Assembly (NCBI GenBank): GCA_030762935.1
Contig: CM060896.1
Coordinates: 17,227,527 to 17,291,526 of the forward strand
Source of the DNA: Hymenopus coronatus
Taxonomy: Eukaryota; Arthropoda; Insecta; Mantodea; Hymenopodidae
Length of the DNA: 64,000 nt
Direction of reading: 5' to 3'
Positions 1-12,500 of this stretch are shown one piece after another. Positions within the stretch are counted from its first letter, which is position 1; each line of letters starts with the position of its first letter. The notes below the pieces were generated by a model. The model was not told where the DNA came from. It worked only from the letters and a program-made list of their open reading frames with translations, and made no database searches. Position numbers and translations under genes: made by a program.

Positions 1-1267
1 TATACTTTTCTCAGGTGGGAAGTTATTTGATTTTCTTTCTATTCAAGCCAAGAGAACAGAATTTCAAAATCATAACATAGAGACCAGCTTTTTGAAAATT
101 TGAGAATCACTTAAGCCTACAATATTCCCCTAATCTTGTTGCATCTACAAGGAAATATGTAATAAAAACATTTCATGATTAGCATGATGGCTTTAATTAC
201 ATTTATTTTTTTTATTAATCATCGGGTCAGCCATCTCAAAATGGTGAGCAAAAATATGTATTTCCTTGTATTTTTAAAAGATGTTGAAATCAACAATATT
301 TGGTATGCAGTGTGTGATGCCATAATATTTCAAACCTCTTTATAAGGTACTTTTCACTATAGCAAATGTTGAAATAGATGTCATTTCATGCAAAATGTGC
401 TCATTGAGTATAAATTCCTACATTGAAAACTAGGCCATTTGGAATAACAATACTTATAAATATATATCCCAAAGATCAGTAGGATACATTACTATAATCA
501 TTATACATTGTCTTTAACCATATGTGTGTGATTTTAATGAGATTGATAAATTAGTAAATTTTAGTATATCAGAAACTGGAGATAAAAATAAAATATTCCA
601 CAAAATTCAAGATTCTAAGACGAGATTGATTGGATGTGTGTACACTGTACTGCTGACAATATATTAGTGCTTAAGAGCATATCCCCCTAGAGGATAAACA
701 AAAACAACTTCCTTATTTAGGGCTGTGTCCTGATGTAAATTCTTTTTATTCAACACAAAGATTTTTAAGAGATGAACTAAGAGAGACTTAATGTTTTTAA
801 TTTGGAAACATGCTTAATCTTATGTATTTTGTTCTTCAATAAATATAAGGATTTCATTTAATAATGATAAAACAGTTTCTTTTGTCAATTCCGAGATATT
901 TCAAAACTCCCAGTACTATTAATACTAGATTGCACATTTACTTGTAAACTGCAGCTGAGTTATGTTTCCACATGAGTAGTAATATTATTCTCGAGTTTCT
1001 CGGAGTCTGAATTTGTTGTAACTTTTTGTGCAAATGAGTCTGCAGAGTTCAATGAGCTGAAAACTAACATTTGTTTTGTGAGGGTAAAGGAAAACCCTGT
1101 AAAAAACCTTATCCATTTCTCCCAACTGAGATTCAAATTTTGGCCCTCCTGATTGGAAGGTGAACATGTTATCCCCATATCAAAGAAGTTAATTATACTC
1201 TTCAGTTTGCATCAAAGTAACAAATTTTATATTTATATTGTAAGATTTGTATTTTCTTTTGCCATAG
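1..1267. other. TARS intron, AT-rich, nothing recognised
   Basis: No exon for the TGS domain and no recognisable transposon coding sequence on either strand. Short ORFs here have no family resemblance that I can see. Confidence 0.5.
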
Positions 1268-1383
1268 TCAGGGCTTGGCTGATAATGCTGTAATTGCCAA
1301 AGTAAATGGTGAACTCTGGGATCTAGACAGGCCTCTTGAAGGCAACTGTAAGCTTCAATTACTGAAATTTGATGATGAAGAAG
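1268..1383 (+). CDS. TARS: TARS exon a: end of N-terminal TGS/N2 linker
   Basis: The acceptor is gccatag before 1268 and the donor gtatgt begins at 1384. The first base completes a Ser codon from an exon upstream of the window. The translation includes [19 protein letters not shown], the conserved end of the TGS domain. The exon ends in phase 1. Confidence 0.95.
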
Positions 1384-4300
1384 GTATGTAAACATTTCTA
1401 TTTACCTTATATTCCATGCTTGCTTTTGACCCTGTAATGGATGAAAGTGTGTGATAATGGGGACAAAAATGTCTTGCTGAACTGTGTTTGCAACCCTGCC
1501 CATGTAATGGCTCAGATTACTTCACTTGTTTAGGAAACAGGATATGTTGGAACAGCTTTCGCTTTCATCTTCAACTGTGGTTTGAATAGCATTGTTGTGA
1601 TGTCCTCTCTTATATGCAGCTGCTAGATGATAAAACATGCTGAATTTATCTGGCAGTCTTACTAATAAAAATATTTCCTAGAATTCTCCATAAGGGTCAC
1701 TGAGATTGTACTAGGTACTACAACATAGAACTTTGTGGCAGAATAAACAGAGAATAATTTGTTTGGTTCTAAACCAGAGTAGTAATATAAAAGGTGCAAG
1801 TCAAGAAAATAACTGATATGTAAAAAAGCAGACATTTGTTTTTGTACTATATTTTATTCCAATGTGCATATGGAGATGACAAAATTGAAATGTCAAAAAA
1901 ATTTGCATAACTTTCAAAAGAAATATTATTAAAAATATTTTACCAGTGAATTGGGAAATTATCAAAGAAAATGGTAGGAAAAGCAGTGAAAGTTGATTTT
2001 TAAGATACTATTGTTTCAGTTAATATACATAGGACATGTCTGTAAGATCATTAATTTCATTTTCAATAGTTTGACTAGTTCTTGAAGAGGAAGTTCCTGC
2101 TTTAGTATGTGCTGCCCTCTGGATTTATATGATGTCATTCTGCTGGTATTTGATTGATTTTATGTGTGTATTTTTCTTAATTTTATTTTCTCCCAAATTG
2201 CAAATTCAGCTGTCATCATTTCACATGTTTGATTAGTATGATGTTATCTGACTAGGAAGTAATGAGATACTGCAGATTTGTCAATTGGTAGACTTTTAAG
2301 TGCCTGAGGTGTTCTTTTAATCTTGTTTGTAAGTTGTATATTTTTGGATAACAATAGTGTATTGTAATAGTTTTCAGGGTAAGCAAAATAAGAAGCAAAC
2401 TTTTGTTTTAAAAGAAATTCAACAGTACATTCACATGTTGCACTTTGTTCTTTGTCTGAGACTGTTCCAATTCAAGAGTCATATCCACTTCATACATAAA
2501 ACAATGAATTGCTTATCTTTGCAAGTGTAAATCTAACAGGAGCGGATGAACGATAAAACATTTTTAAAACTACTTTTAAAGGCTTTACTTTCCAACTTTA
2601 CAAAAGGAGATGCCAAAACTGGCCTCCATCGTTGCCCATACATTTTTGCACCTCTTTAGGAAACTATCCATCACTCTTCATAGTTCGCCTTGAGAAAAGC
2701 TGGCAATTTCCTGGTGGATATTTTGTTTTAATTCTTTCAGGGTGTACACTTTATATTTTAATTAACCCCAGAAATAGAAATCACAGGCAGTTGGGTCGGG
2801 GGAACCGATAGGGCCACAAATCTCTACTAATAATTCTGTCCTGAAACATACTTTCAATTGTTCTCATTGAAAGATTGGCCTTATGAGCCTTATGTTGCAG
2901 AATTGTATTCATATATGTACAGGCGTCGACTGTTGGCTCAATAAAAATTTACTCTATAACTCTTTCTCTGCAATCTTTCTGCAAATTGTATTTCACAGGG
3001 GGAGCTGAGTGAGTTAACACATATGAATCATAAATAAATACATGTGCAGTGGAAAACATACTGAGCCATAATACACTTTGTGACTAAGTACAGGAAAAAA
3101 CAATAAATCACAGAATACACCATATCACTGTCAACTCAATACTGCACTTCCAGGGCAGAGCAAAGCTGCTTCAGAAGTGTGACCTTGTTTACAGCAACGT
3201 CATGTGTCCACACACCCAGTTTGGCAGTTTATGACTCACTTGTACTATTGTATGAAATATGTGCACAACATTTTTAAAAAATACTGTATGATATGCACAC
3301 TGCAACACTTGCACCTGTAGAGTTACTAATAATGAAATCTACAGTACATTTGAAGATAAGTTTTAGGCCATCAGTAATTATTGTAGTGTGTTCCATATGT
3401 TACACAGATAAGTAAGCAGCTTATAGAATGCAAAACTAGAACAAAGAGGCAAAGTATCAAAAATGATGTGAGAGCTGATGTCAGGGGAAAGAGAATTATA
3501 GTGGCAGTCAAGCTACTTGGAAGCAACAATGTGCAAATATTGACAAGATGTGCAAAACTCAAGCTTGTAGCTTTTCATTGTTCTGTAACTAGTAGGAATG
3601 CCAAACTAAGAGAAACTTACAAACAACATTAAAAGAACACTTCAGGTACATACAAGTTAAACAAATTGACAGTATCCTATTACTTCAGGAATATTAAAAT
3701 TTGTAAAAAAATATTTATTAGAAAATGCATTCTATAGCCTAGAAGAATATGAATTAAGTACTAGGTAAATTAAGACCACTAAAAGAAAATTTTAATTAAA
3801 GTAAATTAAGTTGTAAATATGTATACTTGATGTATCCTTTAAAGGTTATTTTTAAAGGATGAATAAATTGAATTAATGAGTTACCAAGGCTTCTCTAATA
3901 CAGATTTAAGTCAGCTGCTAAGGTTACTTAAAAGCTTGAGAATAATCTACAAGAAATCAAAAGTTGCCACATTTTTATACATTAGATTTAAACTTAAGTC
4001 AAGTTGATGCCAGAGCATTCAACCTAAAGCTGGATATAAAACAAAGATGACTCAAGTCAAACTATTCTTTTATGCATTAGAAGCCTAGATTACACTTGAA
4101 AATTGCCTAGTTAAAGTTTTTGCTTGATTTTATGCATACCACCCAATATTTGAATAAAGAAGCAATCACAGCCTCAGTAATTTACAATACTTACATTTGT
4201 CATATACAAAGGTTGTAAAAATGAAATATTCTAGGCAAACAAAGAGCTTAGGAGTAGGCAACTAACAACTCTTTCAAGCTGGTTTATTTATGAGCCAGAT

Positions 4301-6564
4301 GGAAATATGACTCACAGAAACTTGCATATATCCAATATATATTTTTATATCAGATATTTTGTGGAGATGTTTTTGCCATAGAAAAGTAGTATGTGGCAGT
4401 CAATACTCTAAAGTTAATAAATCTGCAAGATAGCTATGTCCAAGTTACTTCAAGAAATTGAATCCAGCAGTGTAATTGCATTCTTAGGCATAAAAATAAT
4501 GCCTAACAAAAACAGGATACAATAATGGGATAGGTTTTACAGGGAAGATAAACATACAAACAATTACGTCAAGAACAATAGTGCAGTCCAGTGGTAGAAA
4601 AACAGGCCACATTCAACTCTGTAACGTTCAGATGGATAAACATGTCTTGAACAAATGGTTATAGATCAGAAATCTTAAGAAGTCATCAGCATAGCAAAAA
4701 TGAACCCTTCCTAAAGGACTGTTATCAAGGAAATCCACATGCTCAAAACACAGGCCGAAATAAGACTTTTAAGAAAACATTCAAAAAGTTCACATATTAC
4801 CCATGGGAAACAAATTTCAAGAAATCCAATATATCACTTCAATAAATATGCATCCAATATTAGAAGCATAGGAGACTCAATTCCCAAGAGAAGAAAAAAA
4901 AAGGCGTATGAAAAAATCCCAGCAATAACTGTAATATAGCTGTTATATACCATGAAAAAAGGAATCTAGAAATGAGATTGAAGGAGCATATTAACTGTGT
5001 TAAATACAAACAGTAAGTTATCTTTCAAAAATTTGCAACCCCAAGGAAGAAGTAAAATGGTTAAAATCATTCAAAACTTAGTGAATTAGCCATTTTTTTT
5101 TAAAAATTACTTAATGTGGTAAGATTTTCATGAACTTTTATATAAATAGTGAAGCAAATACATAAGCCAAGAAAACAGCCCCCACAGGAAGCAGATAAAT
5201 TAGCAGTTGATTATGACTGAGGGTGAGATTAAGTTGCAATCGAAACATATCTTGATAATGTCGTAGTGACATTATGAGTGTTTCTTTATTCAGTTTGACT
5301 TTATTTTTACAAATTTAATTCACTGTACATTGTAGTAATATAGTAATAATTATAACAAACTTTTGGTTTTGCTCAATACTATTTTTAACAAAAGCATTCA
5401 TGACATTATTGAAATTAATAGTGTTAGTAATGTTATTTCTGCATTTTCAAAAATTGTCTTTAAACTTGGATTGAAATGGTTTCAGGTCAGCAGGTATTCT
5501 GGCATTCTTCTGCACATATTTTGGGTGAAGCCATGGAGAGGGTGTATGGTGGATGTCTCTGTTATGGTCCACCAATTGAAAATGGATTTTATTATGATAT
5601 GCATCTAGAAAATCAACAGGTTAGTTTGTTATCATTTATGTTTATTCTAAAAAAACTGCATGTAAATTCCAAACTAAAGCATAATTTTCTGATTACATTA
5701 CATGCCTACTGCACACTTGCATAGAAACGTAATTGAGAGTACTGACTGCATATGCTTTGGAAATTCTACAAACTTCCAATACATAATACCTCATTACCCG
5801 ATCATAAATTCAAAATATTTCTGGACAATTGGCTGAAAAATAAAGCCTTTTACTCAGTAGAAGAATTCTTCGAATGTAATAACCTTCACATCGATGAGTA
5901 ATATCTAAGCTAGCTTTGTAAAATGTAACCATTAATTTATCATAAACATGCTGTAAATAGTTTGTTATGCAAATAGTAGCAAATATATTCAACTGTTTTA
6001 AATAATTGTATAAAGCTCCAATTTTGTGATTTGATAATTAATATACTTGACAAGACCATAGCAATGTTGTAAAACAGCTTAATCGTCAATAAACTTTATT
6101 CTTATTCTATCGTGGGAGACCAATAGGCCATTAACACAGAATATTAGCTCGGATTTGATATATTTCTCTGCGATATTCATTACTTTTGCTTTTTGGTACA
6201 ATGAATGGTCTTGTATAAAAAATCTACATGACTTCCTCTAGCTGTTGCACAAAAAAACTTTCCTTACAAAAGAGCTATCTACTCTAATCAAGATAAACAT
6301 AGAAACAGAACAAGCAAAAAACTTGCTTCCTTATAAGTGGAAGGGAAATAAGGAAATACACAAGGCTAAAGCAATTGTCAAATCTTTTAAAAGCTCATTG
6401 ATATGTGAAATAATTGAAATTGTATTGTTTTGCATTCCCAAAAATACAGCAAAAGAGATGAAGTCTAAGTTGACTTCTTGCATGGGAGAAGTTGAAGTAG
6501 CTTAAAACAGAAACCAATAACTAGGAATATCTGGGAAAGGGATATCTCTACCAAAGAGAGAGGG

Positions 6565-6598
<34 letters not shown>

Positions 6599-9500
6599 AT
6601 TATTGGATATGACATTGTTTGTTTTAATGAGATCTTCAGAGGTTATTAAAAAAAAAAAAAAAAATATATAAAATAAAATATTATTGGATATGACATTGTT
6701 TGTTTTAATGAGATCTTCAGAGGTTATTCTTATAAAATTCAGGATATTGAATTGAATTTATTTCTGCTTAATAATACAATTAGTTCTATAATACTATAAT
6801 TTTAATACTAATTTTACAATCTCTTGACTATACAAAGAAAGTACTGCAATATTAAATCAAGTGACTCCTCCCAAGTGTTTGATCAAGTGGCCCGAAGTTT
6901 CAGCCTTGCGGTCATTCAATTATCAGGCCAGCTTACATCTAAAGATGACCTCCATCTCTATTTGAAATTTAGTTGAGTCGATTTTGTAACACTACATCAC
7001 TTACTTTTTTATTTCGGAAAAAATGTTTCAGAAGCCATGTGCTTCCATTGTCAATTCCTTTGGTCGACTGCCGGCATCGCTTGCTGTGGTGGTTGTCTCT
7101 GTCCCTGGTGGTGGTTTGATGAACCTCTGAATGAGTAGATCGCCTGGCGGGATTTCAAAATTGAAAACGCGGTTCTTGTTTTTCCAAATATATATGTTTT
7201 CCCAAACTTTTAATTCTGTCTTCTTTGTGATGTTTTTGAGGATTTTTGGGCTTCTATTTATAGTGTGTTTCTTTTTCCAAAAATGCCAAGCTACTGCAGA
7301 TTTGTCTTCTTGTTTGAGTTTAATATTTCTGTGGTGTTCTTTTGCCCTTGTTTTTATATTTCTTTTTGTTTGGCCGATGTAGATTTTTTCACAGTCATTA
7401 CAGCTGAACTGATATATTCCTGGTTTGTTTTCTTGTGGGATATCGTCTTTTAATTTATAATTTAAAATGTTTTTTAGAGAGTAATTGTTTTTAGGGGCTA
7501 GAATGATGTTATGTCGTTTGAAGATACTCTGGAATTTGTAGAAAGTTGTAGGGTGGTATGTAAACTTCTTGTAGATCTTGTTTTCTTTCTGGTTATGAGT
7601 GAGTGTGCTGACTTCTTTAATTCTCTTTCTATTTTTGGCCTTATTAACTTTTTTGTGCACCAGTTCTGCCCGAAATCCATTCTCTGTAGCTATGTCCAAT
7701 ATTTTAGTAAGTTCACATTGGTATTCTGTTTAGCCCATTGGTACATTTACCAATCTGTGTGTAAGGCTGTTGAGTAAAGCATGCTGATGGGGAATGGGAT
7801 TGTAACTCTTTTGTTTTATATAGCTGTTGGTGTGGGTAGGTTTTCTGTAGATGCCAAATGTAAGGTGATTATTAGTTTTGATGATTTTTAGGTCGAGGAA
7901 TGGTAGTTGTCCATCACATTCCTTCTCCATTGTGAACTTTATAGACTTTTCTTGCATATTTAGGAGTTTTAGTGCATCTTCTAGGTGTTTTTCTGGGACT
8001 ATTGCAAAGATGTCGTCTACATAGCAGTACCATATTTTGAACATCCAGGGGAATGCCTTTTTAATCCTAGTTTCCATAGTGATCATGAAGATATCTGCTA
8101 ATATTGGTGACAGCGGGCTGCCCATAGCTAAACCAGATGTTTGTTTGTAATATTTCCCGTTAAATGTGAAAAAATTTTTATTTATGCACAGATTCGTTAA
8201 TATGATGTATTCTCGGACTTCTTCTGTTGTTTTCCCTATTGCAAGTAACCAGTTTTTGATGTGGGATTGTATGCTTTCTGTGGGTATGCTTGGAAACAGA
8301 GCAGTAACATCAAAGGAAACTAACATATCGGTTTTTTTATACTTGCTGTTTCAAATTTAGGGAAGGAAGAGAATCTGTGTTACAAAATCGACTCAACTAA
8401 ATTTCAAATTGTTAAAACACATCACTGTCTCAAAGTCCACCATATATCAGGATAACTCCATCTCTATATTTAATTATGTTTCTAGCCGATTTGGATCCCC
8501 ATTTTTATAAATTTTTTCAGCCATTTTCTTTTAATTTTGCCTAGATAATCCCCAAACTCTTAAGATTAAAATTCAAAATATATGTTTCGTTTGTCAAATA
8601 TCTTAAACGTATGGTATTTTAATCAAAATTATTGGAGCCATTTTTGAGAAAATCAACATTTTTGATAAATGTTCCATGTAAAGGGTAGTTGTGGGTTCAT
8701 GTCCTTGTAAGATACCAAACTTAATACTTATTTTGGTATTTAACAAACTTTTAGCTTTGAGTTATGCAACACACAGACACACACATGCACATACCCACAT
8801 AAAACATTTTTTTTTTTATTAACGAGTTTTAAAACACGTGTTTCTGGTGAAATATTGGATTCAATTTTTTGGTGGAATACAGTACCTAGAACTATGTACA
8901 GTGTGCATACAGTGTCTAGAACTATGTACATTGATATTTTCCATTCACATGATTTTCTCTAGCTGTTCCACATATAAACTTTGCTTACAAAAGCTTATTC
9001 TTTTATCTACATCATGTTAATCTAGATAAACGGAAAGGGTCTTATTACTTAATTCCTTTTAAATAGCAAGGAAATAAGGGAATATGCTAGGCCAAAGCAA
9101 TAGTTAAATCTTTGAGATAATTAAAATTTGGTTCTTTTTTGCATTCCTGGGAGTAAAACAAAAGAGATGAAATGAAAGTTGACTCCACAATTAAGAATAA
9201 CAGCTTAAAACTGAATCCAATAACAAGGAATATCTCGAAAAACAATTTGACATAAATTGTATATTTTAATGAAGATCTACATTTTTTGTGTAGTAAGTTT
9301 TTGTCTTACAGTTTACAAATTATACAAAAATCATCCAGAATGAAGAGGTCTCCAGAGGCTATTTCTAGAAAATTCAAGGTGTACATTTCGTTTGAAAATA
9401 TCTTAAATATATAGTATTTTAGTCAAAATTGTTACATCCATTTTTGAGAATATAAATTTTTACTTTCTCCATACTGCTATGTACATAGTGTATAGAGAAG

Positions 9501-12500
9501 GTATTGTAATGCACCCAAAAATTCGATACTGAGATTTTACTGAAAATGCATGTTTTGAGACCTGAATCCAAAAAAAGCAGTTTTAGAAAAATGTCCGTGT
9601 GTGTCTGTTGACAGCATAGCTCAAAAACAAAAAGTCTGATTAAAAACCAAACTTGGTATTTAGGTTTGGTATCTTCCAAGGATGCGACATGAAGATTTTC
9701 AAGAAAATCCCGCACTCCCAACTACCGTTACATGGAACTTTTTTCGAACATTTTGATTTTCTAAAAAATGGCTCTAACGATTTTGATTAAAATATCGTAT
9801 ATTAAAGCTATTTATCTGACAAATAAAATGTATATCTTAAATTTTCTGGGAATAGCCTCTGAAGACTACTTTATTCTGGATGAATTTTACATAACTACTA
9901 AACTGTAAGAGATAGACAAAAACTTAAAACACAAAAAATGTAGAGCACGTTAAAACACACAATTTATGATATATATATTTTTTTCGTGGACTTGATCGTT
10001 TTTGAGATATTCCTTATTTTTGGTTTCAGCTTTGAAAAACATCTCGTGTCCATACAAACAGACGAACTTCAGTCACATAGCAACCAGCTTTTGGCTTTCA
10101 CTTTAACCTATGGCACTCCCTTATTTTGCTTCTACTTACAATAAAACAATAAATAATACTATTTCTGCTAATTTTTCTCGACGTTTAGTCTTACCAATAT
10201 AAACAAGAATATATTTAGTCTTACCAACATAACTTGTTTATATTGGTAAGACTAAACGTCATTTGGAAACCAGAGTAAAAGAACACTTTAGGAATATTAA
10301 ATACAAACAAATTGATAAATCAGCTGTAGCAGAACATTTTTGGAAATTTAATCATGAAATAAATCCAGATGTTAAATTATTAAAACACTTAAATGGACCC
10401 ATAGATTTAATGGTTTGGGAGAAAATATTTATATTAAAGTATAGAAATCATGCAATGAATTTTGATATACCTCCAATTGACACTCTTACCAAATTTGTTT
10501 TGATTCCAGTAGTTAGCAATGCATTAGTACACAATCCACCTAGTAGCAGTAATCATAACAGTGTAAATAAACATCATCAAAAAAGAGACCAAAAGGATAT
10601 GTTGATAATGCAATGAAATCATTGCGAAACTAGTCCAAGCAAGGATACCAAAAGATAAGTGAAGATTTGTTGCAACTATTATTTTTATATTAATCTATAA
10701 ATACATCATAAGGACACCTGAGCAGGAAATAATTGCGACAACGCGTTCTTTATATCGTCAGCATTTATGCACAGGGATTAGACCTTGGATGTCCTGTTGG
10801 AAGTTGAATAAAATCACTTCATTGACTAGACGGAATTTCATCCCACAACTGAAGAAAACAGAAGTAAATATTATCATTGAACTTGAATATCGTATACCTG
10901 CATTTAAAGTGTTTAACGAACAGAATGTAAGCGTCACAGAGAGCATAATTCAGCTTTCATTCCATTTTCTCAGTTTCTTCTCAGTGAATCCATGTATACT
11001 TCCCGCTTTTTACTTTAATGCACAAAGTCGTCAACAAGAATTATAAAGAGGGTTTGTTGGGAGTGTCTCTGCAGTAAATTGGTCAAAATGCTGAATTAAA
11101 AATGAAAAACATGCTGGGTCCGATTCTAGACTGATGAAGCTATTCTTATTCCCCACCCTCAAGAGTCTGGAAATATGAATGCGAAACTGAATGTGTGTTA
11201 AGTTAATCGAGCAATACAATTTTAATGTGCAGCTCAAATTTAAGCAGTCATTAAGATCAAAATGGTAATACAACGATATTACCTAAGGCGGTGTGTAAAT
11301 AAATAAAAACAAATAAATAAAATGATTTAGCAGAAAAAAAAAAAATATTGGATTTTCACAGATGGCATGTACAGTATACAATTAGGTACATTACAGTGAA
11401 ATTAGGTACCTGTATTCCACTTCAGTAAACTATATTCAGGATGTTAAGTGAACATTTTCTACCAGTATTTGTGGTATATTTGAGTTAGATAGATAGGTAT
11501 ATGTGCACAACAGGAGAGTATGGTCTGTGCTTCCTGAAATAATTTATAAAAAAATCTAAAATTAGAATCGATTATTAACATTGTTTATGTTTATGTTTGT
11601 TTTGCAAAATTCCTTTTTGCACCCTGTGTGATTGTGATTCAGTCTGAAATTACAGATTTGAAAAATTAACTAAATTTAGATATTGTTTTTTTTGTTTTTT
11701 GTTTTTTGCTTTTGTTTATTTAGGACAAATTATGATATTGAATCTAATATTTTAGCACTGCCTTCTAATGCTAATGAAACATATACAAAGTAGTTATAAG
11801 AATGAAATTAGCGCTCTCATTAGCTTTGTCAGATGAGAAGGGAAACTAAATACTGAAGGAACTGTATTAGGGTTTAGCATCATCGTGCCTTTATTCTCAT
11901 GGAAACAATTTCTCATTTCGATGGCACAAATTTGTTACGGCTCGGAGCAGCTGACGACTTACTCAATAATTCTAGTCTATGTATTAAGAACCTAAAATAA
12001 ATTATCATTCGCTTAGTGACCGAGGAAAATCACGAGAACAAATCGTAGTGAATTTGGAAAGCAAATGTTACGATTTATTCTTACCAATGGAAAGTGATCT
12101 CGGAATCATTTTTCTGGTGGTTGGTACAGTTATGCAGCATAGAAGTGCACCATGTTAATTATCAAACCCTAATACCATTAAATCACCTCATTTTTAAAGC
12201 CTTTTAAGCGTACTGAACATACAGCAAAAAGTAGGTTTGCCACTCACCTATCGATGTGCGAGAGGTTTCAATAAGCGCAGGCGACACCAACGCCAGCAGT
12301 GAGTCTAGGTAATATATTCCAAGGTCTTTGGTCTCAGTATGGAATTTTTGGCTGAATGCAATACATACTGTACATATTATGTGCATTGTACATATGTGCT
12401 ACAGGAAGTAAAAATAGTTGTTTCTTTAGAAGTTCAGGTAGTGCTGAATGATGTTTGCTAGTGTTGAATTTCTTGTTTGTGGAATTGTGTTCATTGTGAC

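Larger units (their letters stand above)
10180..10760 (+). mobile_element. Penelope-like element c, endonuclease end with 28-bp hairpin
   Basis: Only the 3' part of a PLE. Codons at about 10236-10300 read [20 protein letters not shown], and the frame stays open to 10616 through KSAVAEHFW and DIPPIDTLT, so the GIY-YIG C-terminal half is intact. A perfect 28-bp inverted repeat (10180-10207 and 10233-10260) contains the YIGKTKR codons and abuts the 5' junction. After the stop come an untranslated tail and a hammerhead-like fold at 10707-10754, which is also the outer end of the large inverted repeat that follows. Confidence 0.85.

Noticed and set aside
7131..7777. Plus-strand ORFs with hydrophobic, membrane-like composition
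   Set aside because: Shadows of the PLE b endonuclease frame on the opposite strand.
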